A DNA stretch of 64,000 bases from Rhipidocladum racemiflorum (taxonomy: Eukaryota > Streptophyta > Magnoliopsida > Poales > Poaceae): positions 49,185,849-49,249,848 of the forward strand of contig CM070581.1 of assembly GCA_036346355.1 (NCBI GenBank). The letters run 5' to 3'. How positions within the stretch are numbered: the stretch's first letter is position 1; each line of letters starts with the position of its first letter. The notes under the pieces are model-generated. The model was not told where the DNA came from and did no database searches. It was given only the letters and a program-made list of their open reading frames with translations. The position numbers and the translations under genes were made by a program. Of this stretch, positions 1-12,700 are shown one piece after another.

Positions 1-2065
1 AAGCCGAGCGTGGACCAAGTCCATGGATCGGCCGACGCCAGCAGGCCAATCAGAGGCTGCCACGTGTCCATGCCGACGCAATAATTAATTTCCAAAAAGA
101 AAATGATTTATTAATTCGAAATATTGATTCAAATTTAGATTCAAACTTCAAACGCTTATAACTTTTATGCTTCAACTCCGATTTGAGCGATTCAAATTTC
201 TAAATTTGTATAAAATTGAGATCTACCTAAATATGAATTTTATTTAATTTTTGGACTAAAGTTTTTCTCTGTAAAATTATTTAATTGATTATTTAAACTT
301 TAAATAATCATAACTTTTATGCTTTAACTCCAAATTTGATTTATTCCAGTTTCTAAAAATCCAGAAAATTATGTTCTCTCTGTTTATGGATTTTATTTGG
401 AGTTTTGGGATCTTTTGCATAGTGTTCATTTGTGTATTTGCTATTTGCACGCTTTACGAGTAGACGTTGAAGTGCCTAAGGATTCGAGGGAGAAGTGTTG
501 ACTCAGATCCAACTCAAGACCAAGAGCAAGTACTTTTTGAAGGCAAGTTGTGCTTTGACCATATTGATCCCATTTCAAATCTATTTTGATTTAAACTATT
601 GCATGCTAGTTCAATTAGAAAGATACTTTGTTTAAACATGGGGGTTAGATAAATACCAATTTGCTATATGACACCTTGATTACTTAAGTATGTGCCATGA
701 CCTTTGTCACCCTAGTTGTGGTTTACTAGTTGGACATTACTAAATTGCCAACATGGGTTTAGATCGTTGTAGTATGTCGCTTAGACTCGCTACGTGCTCA
801 TGACATGATTTTGGACAATCAAACGCTAATATGGACTTAATGATATATTGAACCTGTTTTGGAAAAGTATCATGTGATGTTGACGGCACGTGGTGCATGG
901 TAATCAACTGGGTTTGATAAATGATTTCGATCGGGGCATGTGGCAAGAGTAATCAGTGGGCCGCTTGTGGCATTGGGAGTGATGATTTGGTTTTTCGTAG
1001 TCTTGCCCTGGTCACTCTAAGGACTTAACCTTGCAAGCCTTTGAACTGGTCATACTTGCAACCACATGGTCGGAATGGGACGGCCCTAGTTGACTAAGTC
1101 GCTAAGGACTCACTTGTGGAGCCTCAGGGTGTCGCTACACCTTTTGTGTGATTGTACGGGGAGCGATCGTGGTCGTGGGCCAGGTACCCATCTAACGGTG
1201 TGTTGGTCCCATACTTCGCCTTGGCTAAGGGAAGGGATGGTGTAGAGCACGTCACGAGAGGACCACCTGTGTTGTTTGAGGCTTCCGAAAGGCTTTGTTA
1301 CGGAACTCGCCTTTGTGGTGTTTGACTCAGATCTTGTGGGTAAAGTGCATAACCTCTGCAGAGTGTAGAATCTATTTGAATAGCCGAGTCCACTGCATCG
1401 ACAATGCTCGGGAATTACAAATAAGGGGTAGACTTTCTGAAAATAACTTGGTTTTGAAAAGATGGGTTGGTTTAACAATGAGGATGATGGAAATGTGGTT
1501 TAGGATGGGAAAAATGTTTGTTAAACTTCTTGAAAAGTTATTTATGCTTTACTTATTTCTACTGCTTTGAATCTACTTTTATTACTTGTCAAAAGTCATA
1601 TCGCAAATATACCCTGAGCTATTCCTTTGTACTAAGCCATGCATATAGTATATTAGCTTGCATTCTGTGCATGACTTGGTCGAGTACCAAGTACTCACCC
1701 TTGCCTCAACACAATATCGCTTGAAGAGGAGATTACGCCACTTTGGAGGAGGAACTCCAAGAAGACCCGCCTACTTAGGGGATGCGAGCCCGCCGCTGCC
1801 TGTGGTATACTGGATGGCGCCACGAAGTTTATTTGATTTTCCGCTGCTGCTATTTCTCTTTTAATAAGTTTCGCCTTGCAAGGCATATATTTGTAACTTG
1901 GCCATAAGGTCGAGTAACCCTTTGATTATTTAAGTAAAGTACTTTGATAGTATCGTATGGTATGATTGTGATATATACCGATGTTAAGACTGTGTGCACT
2001 AGCGCGTTCCTGGACTAGTGCTGAATACACAGAGGGTCCGGATTTGCAAATTCGGGGTCCCGACA
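1..2065 (+). repeat. LTR D, 3' part of a 3.5-kb chromovirus LTR
   Basis: This is the right-hand 2.07 kb of an LTR of the same family as those at 9,737, 18,159 and 22,683. Base 1 aligns with about 24,113 of the last one, so roughly 1.4 kb lies outside the window. It ends with the family terminus gggtcccgaca at 2,065. The next base is copia sequence on the minus strand, so this LTR is inserted in copia element C; the first five bases of copia (gcaac) are the expected target duplication. No primer-binding site follows, so it is either a solo LTR or the 3' LTR of an element to the left. Confidence 0.85.
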
Positions 2066-3106
2066 GCAACTGAGGACTGTTTCTTAGAAGACCAAGAAAC
2101 AAGTGAAGTGCCAAGAAAATGACATGTGCCAGAAGTACTCTTTCTATCTAATCTACACCCCGCAAAATCAGCATCAGAATATCCTAGGAGTGTAAGCGAA
2201 GAAGAACAAGAATACCAAATGCCAAATTCAGGAGTGGAGCGAAGATACCTGAAAATTCTTTTAATTGCTTGTCGATGTGATTCTCGAGGAGAGGCTTGAA
2301 ATCGAGCGCACAAACATACTGCAAAATGTATGTCAGGCCTCGGCGATCAAGTACAGTAGTGATCCAATCATGCTTCGGGATTCTTTTTGGTCCATCTCGA
2401 CACCATTCTCGTCAAGATCCAAAATTGTTGTTGTGCTCATTGGAGTAGATACTGACTTTCCTTCTCCCATGTCGAATTTCTTTAGTAGCTCCTTTGTATA
2501 CTTGGATTGGTGCAAGAAGATCCCTTCTTTTGCTTGTTTGATTTGAAATCCAAGGAAGTATGTCAACTCTCCCATCATACTCATCTCGAATTCCTGGACA
2601 TCACTCGGAAAAGCGCAACACAAGAGAGTGGGAGGATCCTCCAAAGATAATATCATCCACATAAATTTGCACCACAAGAAATTGATCATTTGAATTTTGA
2701 GTAAATAGAGTTTTATCAACTTTTCCCATCTCAAAATTATGTTGAAGCAAGAAGCCTTTTAATCTATCATACCAAGCACGAGGGGCTTGTTTTAATCCAT
2801 AAAGAGCTTTTGACAAACGATATACATGATTAGGAAATTTTTCATTTTCAAAGCCAGGAGGTTGTTTCACAAAAACTTCTTCTTCTATAAAACCGCTTAG
2901 AAAAGCACTTTTCACATCCATTTGAAATAACTTAAAACCTTTTGAAGCTGCAAAGCCAAGAGGATGCGAATAGCCTCTAAACGAGCAACAGGAGCAAATG
3001 TTTCATCAAAATCAATTCCTTCAAGTTGAGAAAAACCTTGAGCTACAAGTCTAGCTTTGTTTCTAACAATTATTCCATCTTCATTTAACTTGTTCTTAAA
3101 ACCCAT
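2066..3106 (-). pseudogene. Copia C reverse transcriptase and partial RNase H
   Basis: The minus-strand translation shows copia RT landmarks in order: ARLVAQGFSQLEGIDFDETF near 3,060, MDVKSAFLSG near 2,920, YGLKQAPRAWYDR near 2,790 and the catalytic YVDDIIFGG near 2,650. RNase H begins in a further frame with GYSDADFAGCRLDRKSTSG near 2,180 and ends at SSKKQSSVA, where LTR D cuts it; the expected TAEAEY motif is missing. At least three frame changes separate the blocks, so no functional polyprotein can be made. Confidence 0.9.
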
Positions 3107-3517
3107 TTTGTTCCAATAATGTTTTGATTTTTAGGAGGTTCCACTAAAGACCAAACTTTATTCCTTTCAAAGTTTTCTAACTCTTCATGCATCGCATCTA
3201 CCCAAGAACTATCGGTTAAAGCATGAGTAATGTTCTTAGGTTCAAAATTTGCAACAAAAGCGAGAATGCATGCATAAAAGAGTTTGAGATGAATTAGAAC
3301 GTGTCACCCTTTCATGAAGACTTCCAATAATTTGTTCAGAGGATGGTTCTTCAAAACAGTAAGGGAGGTCCAGCTTGTTTCACTGCCGTGGGAGGTGTAG
3401 GAGAATCAAGTAATAGTCACATCAATTTGTTCAGAACATCTTCCCGCTCAGAGGTATGAGCTCATCATCATCATTATCTTCATCATTTTCTTGAATCTTT
3501 TATCCAAAAGATTGGCT

Positions 3518-4842
3518 CTAAATCTTCTCGTGAACCTGAAATGTCGGGTCTAGCTCCGAGGCTAGCCTCATCAAAAGTAACATCGCATGTCTCCAACAAT
3601 TTGTTAGTCGATAAATCAAGTACACGATATCCATGAGAGTGCAACGAATAGCCAAGGAAAATACCATCTGTACTACGAGCTTGAATTTATCAAGATTTCC
3701 ATGTTTAAGAATAAAGCATTTGCAACCAAACACTCGTAAGTGAGAAACAGATGGTTTACGATCAAATCTCAGTTCATAAGATGTTTTACCAAGTAAAGCT
3801 CTGAGATAGACCCTATTTGATATATAGCAAGCGTAAGAAATTGCCTCAAATTTCAAAATTTTCTTGAAGTGTTATATTCATCTAGCATAGTTCTAGCCAT
3901 TTGAATCAAAGTTCTATTTTTCCTTTCTACAACACCATTCCGTGAGGGAGAATATGGCGAAGAAAATTGATGTTCAATCCCATTAGTTTCACAAAAGATT
4001 TAAACAAGGCATTTTTGAATTCTGTACCATTATCTGCTCTTATGGCTTTCAATGAGTTAGGCAATTCATTTATCAATCTCTTAAAGAAGACATGAAAGAG
4101 TCCAAAAATCTCATCTTTTGAAGACAGAAAATGCACCCAAGAGTATCTCGAATAATCATCAACTATTACTAGAAAGTACCATTTACCTCCTACGATTGTA
4201 CTCGAGATGGTCCTACCGTATCCATGTGAAGAAGTTGACCAGGGGCCAGTGGTCATTACAGTGAGAGACAGGAGCATGTGGGGCTCCAACCATCTTACCA
4301 TGTCGACAGGAAGCACAAACAATGTCTTTGCAAGATTTTAATTTTGGCAAGCCACGAATTAAGTCTAGACCACTCAATCTAGATAACAGATCAAAGCCCA
4401 TGTGACCTAACCGACGATGCCAAAAATTGAGATTTCTAGATTCTGAAGCAACAAAACAATGTGAACTTGAAGCATTGCTAAAATTTGCTATGAAAATTTT
4501 TCCAAGTCTAGATATCTCAAGAGTCAAGTTTCCAGAAGCATCGAGTACTCTACATGCATTTGGTTTAAAACTCACTTCAAAGTTTTCATCCAACAATTGA
4601 GATACAGATAGAAGGTTGAATTTCAGTTTAGACACCAAAGAGACATTCTTTAAAGTAAAGTGATCATTTACCTTCACTGTACCTTTTGCAATGACGCTGG
4701 CCCAAAGAGTAGCATCTCCAAAAGTGATCGTTTCGTTCCCGGATGCTTTTGTTAGGAGGAGAACCAACTTGGGTTGCCTGTCATGTGTTGACAAAGATCC
4801 TGAATCAACAACCCGGATGTTCTCCTTCCCTTCTCGTACCAC
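3518..4842 (-). pseudogene. Copia C protease, GAG-pre-integrase and integrase
   Basis: From right to left the minus strand carries a protease-like VVDSGS motif near 4,800, the GAG-pre-integrase block with WHRRLGHMGFDLLSRL and a CASCRHGK zinc-binding pair near 4,330-4,430, and the integrase core VDDYSRYSWVHFL followed by RADNGTEF near 4,040. A downstream block with YELRFDRKPSVSHLRVFGCK (about 3,740) is the usual integrase tail. The protease motif lacks the normal residues after DSG, and frames shift near 4,250 and 3,860. The HHCC-type metal site and the D and D-x-E positions are otherwise recognisable. Confidence 0.88.
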
Positions 4843-7040
4843 CTACATGTTATGAGCAGAAGATGTTGAGGATTCAAATACGGGTTAGAGAAATATGATT
4901 TAGGTATCCAAAGATCAATCACTCGACGAGGAGGTGATCGTACAAAAGCTTGTGAATGCAAAGTAAATGAATTTCCAGGTATTTTGTTTGCTTTCACTAG
5001 CGGAACATGTGGAGAAATGATACGTGTTTGTCTAAAGTTAGACTTAGCCTTTGAATTTTCCTTTCTCTGTTGTTTGGCTAGTCTAAAACAAAAATTCATC
5101 AAATGACCATCTTTTCCACAATGAGTGCAATTGTACTTAACAAATGGTTTGTCTTTAGAAGCGAAGCAACATTTGCATTCATCATAGTAGAAGATAAAAT
5201 TCCAAAGCAGATTTGAAGACGCTTTTCTCGTGTTCTTTGACAATTTCAAACTTTCCACTTTCAAGAGTTTTAACAATAGTAGGAGCATATGATTTGTGAT
5301 GAGCATAAGGATCAAAACCTAAACCTTTGTGATGAGTGCTGACTTTTGATTGATCCAAAATCATATTTAGATTTTTCTTTCCTTTAGTAAAACGTTCTAA
5401 AGACTTTTCCAAGTAATCAATTTTTCGAGAGAGTGTTAAACAATTATTACAGGAAACATCTACTTTTTCTTTTTGCTTGCGACAAGTTGAGCATGAAAGA
5501 ACTTCATGTGTAAGCAAATCATTAACCAATTGAGTAATCTTAGCATCTGCATCATGCAACTTCAATTCTAGTATGGGACATTTAGAACAAGAAGTTTGAC
5601 CATGTAAACCATCAGTAGAGCAACCAACATTTTTCACAAGTTTTTCATTTTTCAATTGTTTGGCATAAACTTGTTCTAGTTTAATCATATTTTCCTATTT
5701 TATAGATTTAATTTCATATTTTAGATCTAAGCAAGAATCACATGTCTTTTCGTAATTTGAATTTCTAAGATCAAAGTTTTCAGTTTTCCAAAGATGGATA
5801 GATCTTTCTCTAAGTTTTTATTTTTGAGTGAAGATTTTCTTAAAGATTTTCTCAATATGACTAAAACTTCACAAAGCTCATCATACGAAGGTATTACCTC
5901 ATCACCGTCATTTGGAAGTCTTTGTCGTTGTCACTAGAATCACTAGTGTTCCCTTTCGCCATGAAGCACATCGGTGAAATCTTTCTCGTTCACCTTAGTT
6001 TGCTTCGCTTCCTTCTCATCGCCGCTGAATCATCAATGTCGCTAAGTCTAAGCGACCAATTGCCGCCAAGACTTTGTTGAGCATCTTCTTTGTCCGTTGC
6101 TTATTTTTGTCCTTGCTTTCTTTTGGCGGAAGGACTTGGAGGAGTTGCTTTGCTCCTTCTCCTCTTTATCTTTGTTCTTGAAACAGCTTAGCACGGATGT
6201 GCCCGGCCTTGCCGCAGCTTGTAGCAAAGGATGGAGGCTCCTCTTCTCTCCCTTGATCTCATGTAAGCTGCATTGACACGCTTGGAAAGAAGAGCAAGTG
6301 TATCTTCCGGTATTTGATCTAGCTGCTCATCACTAAGAGCACTCAAAACAAGAATGGAATATGATGATGAAGAACTAGTGGCATTATCATATGAAGAATT
6401 AGCATTAAGAGCCATAGAGTTATCATTGGAAGTTCTTGAAACAATGTCTATCTCAAAAGTCTTGAGACTAGAATATAGTTTATCCAAAGTCATTTCACTC
6501 ATCTTGTGAGCTTCCCTAAAAGCAGTCACTTTCATTTGCCGATTTTAAGATCAAGAGATGATAGGAAATGTCTAGCATTTTCAGAGTCAAGGTACTTTAC
6601 ATCTACAGCTCTAAGATTGTTTAAGATTCTCATAAAGCGAGCAAAACAATCATCTAGAGATTCTCCAGAGTTCATTTCAAATCTAGTGTATTCTTTTTTA
6701 AATTGATCTTGCCTAGCTTCTTTTACAGTCGATTGCCTTCATGATAATCTTGAAGAGATTTCCAAATTTCATGAGCAGTGAGTAAATGACAGACTCTATC
6801 GAATTCTTTTCTAGCAAGTCCTTGAAGCAATATGTTTCTAGCTCTATTATTGTTTTCAACATCTTTCTCAAACTCGATTTTATCAATATCATCATTAGAA
6901 GGAAGCTCGTACGAAATTTTTACCTTGCGCCAAATTGCGTTACCTTGAGCTTGAAGATATGCAGTCATTCGGATCCGCCAGTGGGGGAAGTCTGTGCCAT
7001 TGAAGATTGGCGGCTTGTTCGAGTATTTCTCCGTTGCCAT
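4843..7040 (-). pseudogene. Copia C gag polyprotein
   Basis: The minus-strand frame starts at an ATG at 7,040 with MATEKYSNKPPIFNGTDF, the N-terminal form usual for SIRE-type copia gag. Further parts lie at 6,535-6,188 and 5,688-5,182 in different frames; the latter contains repeated Cys pairs and a Lys/Glu-rich, probably coiled, stretch. A retroviral zinc knuckle (CTHCGKDGHLMNFC) is near 5,100-5,140. The gag is unusually long, as in this lineage, and is broken by several small indels. Confidence 0.85.
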
Positions 7041-7087
7041 AACTTACCGTTTACTAATCACCTGTTAAGATGGATTAGTAGAGCCTT

Positions 7088-7099
7088 GCTCTGATACCA
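7088..7099 (-). other. Copia C primer-binding site (initiator tRNA-Met)
   Basis: On the minus strand this reads TGGTATCAGAGC, a perfect 12-base match to the plant initiator tRNA-Met primer site. It lies two bases inside the LTR edge at 7,102, which fixes element orientation and the LTR boundary. Confidence 0.93.
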
Positions 7100-7101
7100 C
7101 T

Positions 7102-8379
7102 TGTAGGACCGAGTAGGCAACTAGAGGGGGGGGTGAATAGATGCCGAATAAAATTCAACTATTTCTTTCTGAAAATAAAAGACCCCTAAATAGCGGAAGA
7201 ATATCTAATAATGAAGAGATCAAAACCCTAGATTAATTAGCGAGACAAGTCGAACAAAAAATCAAAACTAGTTCTATCAAAAATCGAACAAACCTTCTAA
7301 TCAAGAATCAAAGAAAAAAATAAGAGAATATTGCAAAAACTTATTTTTTTTTTATTCCAAAGCCATCTTCAACAAGATGACACCAAAAAAAAATCTTCTA
7401 ATCTTCAATGATTAGAAAACCTAAACAAAATCTCTAATCTCACAAGATTAGAAAACCCTAAACAAACTAAAGAGAGCACAAAAGCTTTTCTTTGTTGTAG
7501 GCACCTTTGCTTCTTTCCCTTTGCATTGGATGATTCTCTAAACCCCTAAAACCCCTATTTAAAGGGCTCCATAGCAGTTGATTCCTTCTTGTATACGGCA
7601 AACCGGCCGGCTCCACCACGCTCGCCGCGAGTCTCCTTCTCGGACACGGTAAAAACCAGTCTTTGCTGTACTCCCGACTCACTTGGCCGGGGCAAGTGGG
7701 CCTGGTGGCCAGCGACGATCGCCGGCTGCTGCCTGTACTCCCTTCGGACACGGCATGCGAGCTGCAACGCACTCACACACGCACACGATGCACACACTAC
7801 GCACGCACACATGCAACTCACGCCATGCACACACACACACTAGCATGCACACACACATGCATGCATACTCACACACTCACATGCATGCACACACACATGC
7901 ACGTACACACACACACTTGCATGTATGCACACACATATGCACACACACACTCTAAAAAATGTATACACGCGTACGACCACCTGCCGCTACGCTGCAACGA
8001 TCTCGACCTCACGTGCACTGTCCTCTAGTCCAAACATCTCGCATGACATCCTCGACCCTCACGACCTCAGTTCCTCCCTGAACCTAGTCTCGGTCCCGTC
8101 ATCGACCATGTTCGACCTCAAGCAACACCTCGTGCGTGAACAGAAAACACAAAAACAATTTCCGAGCCCAAGTCCGCGACTTGACTCAAATTAATCCATA
8201 CAACCAACTGGTTTCAGATCTTTTTCAAATAAAGAAACCAAAAAATAAATCGGTTCAAATTGGTTTCAAAATCTTTTTCAAATACTGAGCCAAAATCAAC
8301 TCAAATCTTTTCAAATCTCTTCGAATATTCAAATACTCATCATCAAAAAACACATGGATCAAAAAACAATGATCCTTCA
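7102..8379 (-). repeat. Copia C 5' LTR (1,278 bp)
   Basis: The LTR is bounded by imperfect inverted ends: in its own sense it begins TGAAGGATC and ends GGTCCTACA. The inner edge is set by the adjacent primer-binding site. The outer edge is set by the point where chromovirus A sequence resumes (8,380), found by comparison with the uninterrupted copy at 15,757. An AT-rich TTTAAATAG on the minus strand near 7,556 is a candidate TATA box. The interior holds an AC-rich microsatellite. Confidence 0.88.
7769..7955. repeat. AC-rich microsatellite with CATGCATG interruptions
   Basis: About 190 bases of (AC)n, (CACATGC)n and CATGCATG units inside the copia LTR. All six frames are open here only because of the repeat, so the Thr/His-rich translations are not genes. 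Confidence 0.95.
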
Positions 8380-9736
8380 ATGAATATGATGAATAAGGTG
8401 TTCATGGAATATTTGGACAAGTTTGTCGTCGTGTTCATAGACGATATCCTAATCTACTCCAAAACGGAGGATGAACATGCCGAACACTTAAGGCGAGTTT
8501 TGGAAAAGCTGAGGGAACAGCAACTCTTCGCCAAGTTCAGCAAGTGTGATTTTTGGAAGGACAAGGTGGAGTTTCTTGGACACGTAATGACCGCAGAAGG
8601 AGTCGCCGTAGATCCAAGCAAAGCAGCCGAAGACTGTGACCCAGATTCGGAGTTTCCTTGGAATGGCAGGGTACTACCGCCGTTTCATTGAAGGCTTTTC
8701 GACAATTGCGAAACCTCTTACGCAATTGCTGAAGAAGGAGAAGAAGTTTGCATGGACGCCAGAATGTGAGAAAGGATTTCAGGAGCTGAAGAAGCGATTG
8801 ACATCAGCACCGGTGTTAGTTCTACCGGATGTTAATCAAAGCTTCGATATTTATTGTGACGCATCGCGCCAAGGACTTGGATGTGTGCTGATGTAGAATG
8901 GAAAGGTCGTCGCTTATGCATCAAGGCAGTTGAGGCCGCATGAGGAAAATTATCCGACACATGACCTAGAGTTAGCTGCCGTAGTGCATGCCTTGAAGAT
9001 ATGGCGTCACTATCTGATCGGGAACAGATGTGAAGTGTATACGGATCATAAGAGCCTTAAGTACATATTCACCCAGTCGGATCTGAATATGAGGCAAAGG
9101 AGATGGTTAGAGTTGATCAAGGACTACAATGTTGGAATCCATTACCATCCCGGAAAGGCCAACGTAGTTGCCGATGCCTTGAGTCGGAAAAGCCATACTG
9201 TGAGCATGTTGCTAGCCACAAGTCAAGATGAGCTATGCCAGGAATTTCATAGGATGAAGATTGAGGTAGTACCTAGCGGATTCTTGGCCGCATTAGAAGT
9301 AAAGCCTACCCTAGAGGATCAGATCCGGGAAGGACAGAAGGATGATAACAAGATCCGCAGGATTAAGTCCATCAAGGAAGAAGGCAAGGCAGAGGACTTC
9401 AAGTTGGATGAGCAAGGCACGTTATGGATGAAGGATCGCATTTGTGTGCCCAACAAGAAGGAATTAAAGCAACTGATTTTGGAAGAAGCCCATGACTCCA
9501 AGTACTCAATTCATCCTGGAAGCGCCAAGATGTATCAGGATCTGAAGGAGAGATTCTGGTGGCCGAGAATGAGGCGTGAAGTTGCCGAGCATGTCGCATT
9601 GTGCGATGTATGCTAGAAAGTCAAGGCAATGCATCAGAGACCAGCAGGATTGCTACAGCCATTGAAAATACCTGAGTGGAAGTGGGAGGAAATCGGAATG
9701 GATTTCATTACCGGTTTGCCTAAGACTCAAGGAGGT
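8380..9736 (+). pseudogene. Chromovirus A pol: reverse transcriptase, RNase H, integrase N-terminus
   Basis: The segment opens in the RT palm with FVVVFIDDILIYS near 8,425. It continues through the connection domain (GYYRRFIEGF), RNase H (FDIYCDASRQGLG, YTDHKSLKYIF, then HPGKANVVADALSR) and the integrase zinc-binding region (HPGSAKMYQDL to CDVC, about 9,510-9,613). A deletion of about 23 bp near 8,620 relative to element B shifts the frame. Two in-frame stops, TAG at 8,894 and 9,614, sit where family members normally have Gln. The sequence breaks off at 9,736 at the insertion of element B and resumes in frame at 21,636. Confidence 0.92.
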
Positions 9737-12700
9737 TGTAACACCCCAAAATTTTGCTTTTCTTAAATTCATGTGTGATTTGGCACTTTGGTGAATTTTT
9801 GGAATTTTCTGGAATTTATTTGGATTTATTTGGAATTTATTTGAATTTATTCCATATTGAAATAATTAAAGAATTTAATTTTGCAAATAAAATTTTGTTG
9901 GAAATATTTTATTTGAGTCCAAAATGATCCAAAGTATTTTCCAGAATTTTTCTGGAATTTTTCTGAGTCATTTGCTATTTTTAATGAATTAAATGGATTA
10001 CTGGGAATTATTTTAATTATTAAATCGCTGGAAAATGCGAGTGGGTTTGTACTGTTCATCCGACCGAGCCCGAGTCAGACTCGAGTTCGAGTCCGACCCG
10101 AGCCACGTGGTCGAGCCGAACCCGTTCGCCCCGAGCCCTAGCCACGCGACCGTTGGATCAAGATCCAACGGTTGTGATTGCGCCACGTTGCCCTAGTCGA
10201 GACCGAGTCGAACCCGTTCGTGCCCGTGCGATCGTGGCCGTCCGTCGTGCCGCGTGGACGGCTAGGATTGAGCCGCCGCCGCCGCGGTCCGAGCCGGACT
10301 CGCCGCCTGCACCGCCTCGCCATGGAAACCGTGGCGATCTCGACGCCCGAGCCAGATTTAAGGCGTGAGTGCGTGCTCCGAGGATCACCGCCACCGCGGC
10401 GCACCTTTGCCCTAGCCGCCGCCACTCGGAGAGCTCCTCCGTGCTCACGATTCCTCGCCGGAGTTGATTAGGGTTAATTTAGGGTTTTGGCGTCGTTCGC
10501 CGCCCACCGCTTCTCCGTCGTGTTGGTGGCCGATCCGAGACCGCAAGGGGCAGGCGCGTCTGGGAGTAGCTACTTCGCCGCCGGAGACGCCCTCAAACGC
10601 CGTGTGGGAGGTCGCCTTCCCGACTCCGACGAGCAGCCGCCGCAACACCATCGTCAACCCCAAGCACGCCAACCGTCCGATCGAAATCCAACGATCCAGG
10701 TGAGCCACGTGTAACCAAAACCTCGGAACCGGATCGGATCTCGACCGTTGGATTAAGATCCAACGGCCCACGATCGCCACGCCCGCTTCCAACACATGAG
10801 CCTAGATCCAATCCGAGCCGCCGGATTTCAAACCAACGGCCAGGATAGCGCCACGCGTGTACTCTAGCTGCGTACACTCGCGGCGTGGCGCCTGTCTCTG
10901 ACACGCGGGGCCGCGTCTCAGGGGGGGCCCACGCGTCAGCCACGCCCGCGCCAGCATGAGCCCAAGCCGCTGACAAGTGGGGTCCGCATGTCAGTGACAC
11001 GGTCCGGTGGACCGGATTCACCGTGGACCAAAGCCGTGCCGTCGCGCCGATCCACGACGCGATGCGGGACACGCGTGTCATCACGGGTGATGCCACGTGG
11101 CATGATGGCGTCATCTTTGGCGTCATCGTAGAGCCGTTCGGTCTGGCGTCAGCAAAACAACGTGGACCAATCAGAGATCGCCACGTGTCCATGCCGACGC
11201 AATAATTAATTTCCGAAAAAGAAAATGATTTATTAATTCGAAATATTGATTCAAATTTAGATTCAAACTTCAAACGCTTATAACTTTTGCGTTTCAACTC
11301 CGATTGGAGTGATTCAAATTTCTAAATTTGTATAAAATTGAGATCTACCTAAATATGAATTTTATTTAATTTTTGGACTAAAGTTTTTCTCTGCAAAATT
11401 ATTTAATTGATTATTTGAACTTTAAATAATCATAACTTTTATGCGTTTTAACTCCAAATTTGATTTATTCCAGTTTCTAAAAATCCAGAAAATTATGTTC
11501 TCTCTGTTTATGGATTTTATTTGGAGTTTTGGGATGTTTTTGCCTATTGTTTATTTGTGTTTTACTATTTGCACGCTTTACGAGTAGACGTTGAAGTGCC
11601 GGAAGGATTCGAAGGAGAAGTGTTGACTCAGGATCCAACTCAAGACCAAGAGCAAGTACTTTTTGAAGGCAAGTTGTGCTTTGACCATGTTGATCCTATT
11701 TCGAAATCTATTTTGATTTAAACTATTGAATGCTAGTTCAATTAGAAAGATATTTTGCTTAAACATGGGGGTTAGATAAATACCAATTTGCTGTATGACA
11801 CCTTGATTACTTAAGTATGTGCCATGACCCTTTGTCACCCTAGTTGTGGATTACTAGTTGGACATTATTAAATTGCCAACATGGGTTTAGATCGTTGAAG
11901 TATCCGCTTAGACCACTTTCGTGCTCATGACATGATTTTGGACAATCAAATGCTAATATTGACTTAATGATATATTGAACCTGTTTTGGAAAAGTATCAT
12001 GTGATGTTGAGGGCACGTGGTGCATGGTAATCAAGCGGGGTTTGATAAACAGATTTCGATCGGGGCATGTGGCAAGAGTAATCAGTGGGCCAGCTTGTGG
12101 CATTGGGGATGTTGATTTGGTTTTTCTGTAGTCTTGCCCTGGTCACTCTAAGGACTTAACCTTGCAAGCCTTTGAACTGGGTCATACTTGCAACCACATG
12201 GTGGAATGGGACGGCCCTAGTTGACTAAGTTGCTAAGGACTCGCTTGTGGAGCCTCAGTGGTGTCGATTACACCGTTTGTGTGATTGTGCGGGGAGCGTA
12301 TCGTGGTCGTGGCCGATACCCATCTAACGGTGTGTTGGTCCCATACTTCGCCTTGGCTAAGGGAAGGGATGGTGTAGAGCACGAACCTGAGAGGACCACC
12401 TGTGTTGTTTGAGGCTTCCAAAGGCTTTGTTACTGAACTTCGCCTTTGTGGTGTTTGACTGTATCTTGTGGGTAAAGTGCATAACCTCTGCAGAGTGTAG
12501 AATCTATTTGAATAAGCCGAGTCCACGGTACTGGACAATGCTCGGGAATTACAGTCAAGGGTTAGATTTTCTCAAAAATAACTTGGATTTGAAAAGTTGG
12601 GTTGGTTTAATAATGAAGATGATGGAAATGTGGTTTAGGATGGGGAAAATGTTTACTAAACGTATTGAAAAGTTATTTATGCTTTACTTATTTCTACTGC

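Larger units (their letters stand above)
2066..8379 (-). mobile_element. Ty1-copia element C (Maximus/SIRE-like), truncated
   Basis: This is a minus-strand copia retrotransposon reading right to left: LTR (8,379-7,102), primer-binding site, gag with zinc knuckle, protease, GAG-pre-integrase, integrase, reverse transcriptase and the start of RNase H. It stops at 2,066, where LTR D is inserted. The rest of RNase H and the 3' LTR must lie left of the window. Its LTR edge at 8,379 abuts chromovirus A sequence in mid reverse transcriptase, so C is inserted in A. Frameshifts and stops break the reading frame repeatedly, so it is not autonomous. The LTR end wording (cggtcctaca) and a long gag with a cysteine-rich coiled region point to the SIRE/Maximus lineage. 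Confidence 0.9.

Noticed and set aside
7555..8028. Several overlapping open frames rich in Thr/His or Cys/Val on both strands
   Set aside because: They are translations of the AC-rich microsatellite inside a copia LTR; every frame is open because of the repeat.
8260..8691. Frame running from copia LTR into reverse transcriptase as a chimeric protein
   Set aside because: Only the part after 8,380 is RT-like. The first 40 codons are LTR read-through at an insertion junction.
10138..11297. Open frames in the GC-rich LTR zone (Arg/Pro-rich proteins)
   Set aside because: They coincide with palindromes in the LTR, are not conserved in frame between the LTR copies and show no domain.
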